A stretch of DNA of 37,267 nt from Candidatus Pelagibacter sp. Lineage in GTDB: Bacteria; Pseudomonadota; Alphaproteobacteria; Pelagibacterales; Pelagibacteraceae. The stretch is taken from NCBI GenBank assembly GCA_028225715.1, contig JAOIXS010000010.1, forward strand, positions 1 through 37,267, read 5' to 3'. Shown here in pieces: positions 35,464 to 37,267 of the stretch. Numbering within the stretch: position 1 is the stretch's first letter; each line of letters begins with the position of its first letter. Position numbers and translations under genes: made by a program. The notes beneath the pieces are model-generated. The model did not search any database, was not told the DNA's origin, and worked only from the letters and a program-made list of their open reading frames with translations.

Positions 35464-36758
35464 TTTCCAATACTAAAATATTTTATTTTTTTATCTTTCA
35501 TCTTGTTAACTGAGTAAATATTTCTCATATCAAAAATTGAGAACTTTTTATTTTTCACATCTTTTTTAAAATTAATATTTTTAAAATCATTCCACTCCGT
35601 ATGAATAATAATTAAATCAGATTTTTTAATTGCATCTTTAATATTATTTGAAAAAACAACACTCTTAAATTTTTTAAAGTCTGGTTTTTCTCCAGTTGGA
35701 TCAAAATAATTTATTTTTGCACCTTTTTTAATTAATTCAGGGATCATAGTTAGACTTGAAGAATCTCTCATATCATCTGTATTAGCTTTAAATGTTACTC
35801 CTAAGAAACAAATATTTTTATTTTTTACTTTATCTTTTAAAATCTCAAAAACTCTTTTAAGCATTAATGATGATCTATTTTCATTTGATTTGATAACACT
35901 CTTAATGACTGTTAAATTTGTCTTAAATCTATCTGCAGTAGCTGTAATGGCCTTAGTATCTTTTGGAAAACAAGATCCACCATAAGCAGGACCTGCTCTT
36001 AAAAAACGGCTACCAATTCTATTATCTAGACCCATGCCAATAGAGATATCTTCAATGTTTACATTAATTTTTTCACATAAATTAGCTAGTTCATTAATAA
36101 AAGTAATCTTTGTTGCTAGAAAAGCATTAGAAGCATATTTTATTAGTTCAGCTGCTCTTCTAGATGTATTAACGTACTTTGCACCTTTTGAAATCAGTGG
36201 TGAATAAAGATTTTTTAAAATCTTATTAGATCTTTTATTATTCGTACCTATGACTACTCTATCAGGGTAGGTAAAATCTCTTATAGCATCACCTTCTCTT
36301 AAAAATTCAGGATTTGAAACTACTGAAAAAAGTTTTTTTGATACTTTTTTTGAAATAATTTTTTCTATTTCATCACCTGTTGTCACTGGGACGGTAGATT
36401 TAGTTATAATAATTTTAAATTTTTTAATAGATTTACTAATTTCTTTTGCAACATTGTATACCTGGCTTAAGTCAGCATTATTTCCATTTTTTTTAGTAGG
36501 TGTGCCAACGCAAATAAAAATTATGTCTGACCTTGAAATTGAAACTTTTAAATCTGTAGAGAACTTTAAACGATTATTTTTATAATTTTTAATAACTAAT
36601 TCGTCTAAACTTGGTTCGTATATTGGGATAATACCATTTTTTAAGTTTTCAATTTTATTTAAATCTTTATCAACACAAATAACGTCATTTCCTAAATCAG
36701 AAAAACAAGCACCACTTACTAAACCAACATACCCTGTTCCTATCATGCAAAGTTTCAT
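35460..36758 (-). CDS. ugd: UDP-glucose 6-dehydrogenase
   Basis: 432 residues. It oxidises UDP-glucose to UDP-glucuronate with NAD+, giving precursors for surface polysaccharide or glycolipid. The NAD-binding start is MIGTGYVGLVSGACFSDLGNDVICVDKD. The catalytic cysteine is C263 in GPAYGGSCFPKDTKA, and LGVTFKANTDDMRDSSS marks the UDP-binding domain. The start overlaps the galU stop by 4 nt, so substrate and consumer are made from one message. The 3' end converges on the RidA gene and the two stops share TTAA. Confidence 0.97.
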   Translation of the reverse strand: MKLCMIGTGYVGLVSGACFSDLGNDVICVDKDLNKIENLKNGIIPIYEPSLDELVIKNYKNNRLKFSTDLKVSISRSDIIFICVGTPTKKNGNNADLSQVYNVAKEISKSIKKFKIIITKSTVPVTTGDEIEKIISKKVSKKLFSVVSNPEFLREGDAIRDFTYPDRVVIGTNNKRSNKILKNLYSPLISKGAKYVNTSRRAAELIKYASNAFLATKITFINELANLCEKINVNIEDISIGMGLDNRIGSRFLRAGPAYGGSCFPKDTKAITATADRFKTNLTVIKSVIKSNENRSSLMLKRVFEILKDKVKNKNICFLGVTFKANTDDMRDSSSLTMIPELIKKGAKINYFDPTGEKPDFKKFKSVVFSNNIKDAIKKSDLIIIHTEWNDFKNINFKKDVKNKKFSIFDMRNIYSVNKMKDKKIKYFSIGN

Positions 36759-37267
36759 TGTTTAGAAATCTCCAACGTTGATTTAATATAACCCTTCATT
36801 GTTCCACAATCTAAGTATTTACCAGAAAAATTGTGACCGATGAATTGATTGTCATCTTCTATTAAAGCTTGAATAGCGTCAGTGATATGAAATTCACCAC
36901 TTTTACCTGGTTTTAATGATTTTAATTTAGAAAAAATTGTTTTAGGTAATATATATCTTCCAATTACAGCATTATTAGAAGGTGAAGTTTTTATAGAAGG
37001 CTTTTCAACAACATTGTTTATAATAAAATTATTTTTATCAATTTTTTTTTTAATGTTGTAGATACCCCATCTAGATACATCACTTTTATTAACCTTCATA
37101 CTTGCCATAACTGATGTTTTAAATTTTTTATGCACAGAAATCATAGACTTAGAGCAGTTTTCTTTAATTATCAAATCATCAGGTAGTAGCATTAAAAAAT
37201 ATTTATCTGTAATAAATTTCTTAGTCTTATAGACAGCATCACCAGTTCCTAATGGTTTGTCTTGAAA
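36755..37267 (-). CDS. galU: UTP-glucose-1-phosphate uridylyltransferase, C-terminal part (cut by window edge)
   Basis: 170 residues are visible; the N-terminus lies beyond the right edge. The frame stays open to the last base: an internal ATG at 37192 is not the start, because the preceding codons read FQDKPLGTGDAVYKTKKFI and YFLM, classic GalU. Also present are LLPDDLI, NVVEKPSIKTSPSNNAVIGRYI and GKSGEFHITDAIQALI, then YLDCGTMKGYIKSTLE. It makes UDP-glucose, the substrate of Ugd encoded just downstream (4-nt ATGA overlap). The missing N-terminus should hold the G-x-G-T-R nucleotide loop. Confidence 0.95.
   Translation of the reverse strand, partial: FQDKPLGTGDAVYKTKKFITDKYFLMLLPDDLIIKENCSKSMISVHKKFKTSVMASMKVNKSDVSRWGIYNIKKKIDKNNFIINNVVEKPSIKTSPSNNAVIGRYILPKTIFSKLKSLKPGKSGEFHITDAIQALIEDDNQFIGHNFSGKYLDCGTMKGYIKSTLEISKQ

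Overview
The window looks like a stretch of the chromosome of a streamlined marine alphaproteobacterium, most likely SAR11 (Pelagibacterales). Four things point there: very A+T-rich DNA (roughly 70% by eye, not counted), almost no intergenic space with many start/stop overlaps of 1-4 nt, alphaproteobacterial gene orders (glyA-nrdR-ribD, dapA-smpB, spoT-pyrE-pdxJ-acpS-lepB-rnc, gatCAB, pyrBC-plsY-topA), and the sarcosine oxidase cluster typical of glycine-betaine users. I see no phage, IS element, CRISPR array, rRNA or defence locus. The assignment comes from gene content and was not tested by a search.

Layout. 1-3096 (minus): ribD (cut by the window edge), nrdR, glyA, rpiB and a 2OG-Fe(II) dioxygenase-like gene. 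3170-4159 (plus): hemB, converging with no gap on a long minus-strand operon at 4160-11500: dapA, smpB, folK, a compact RelA/SpoT, pyrE, pdxJ, acpS, lepB, rnc and recO. 11542-13752 (plus): a soluble lytic transglycosylase that directly abuts the CCA end of a minus-strand tRNA-Ser(GCT). 13913-20867 (plus): soxBDAG (heterotetrameric sarcosine oxidase), then a family-3 substrate-binding protein, an amino-acid-type ABC permease and a mini-GNAT. 20868-22118: the least ordinary part, with an orphan secreted SHOCT protein and three copies of a degenerate repeat that may fold as a hairpin. 22117-28752 (minus): gatC, gatA, gatB, an O-methyltransferase, trhO, a MATE exporter and a secreted nuclease. 28804-35463 (plus): ruvX, pyrB, a pseudo-dihydroorotase, plsY, topA, a small secreted protein and a RidA protein. 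35460-37267 (minus): galU (cut by the edge) and ugd, giving UDP-glucose and then UDP-glucuronate.

How the genes work together. Sarcosine oxidase gives glycine plus 5,10-methylene-THF, the two substrates GlyA can join into serine. The adjacent SBP and permease may import an amino-acid-like compound for the same pathway, but no ATPase gene is present. The spoT operon combines stringent response, pyrimidine, PLP, acyl-carrier-protein, secretion, RNA-processing and repair functions. The most interesting signals are the intergenic repeat family around 20.9-22.1 kb, a RelA/SpoT lacking about 140 residues between TGS and ACT, competing hairpins before the SBP gene, a permease with a lipobox-like start, a pseudo-dihydroorotase without its HxH metal motif, and an NrdR zinc ribbon with CxC instead of CxxC.
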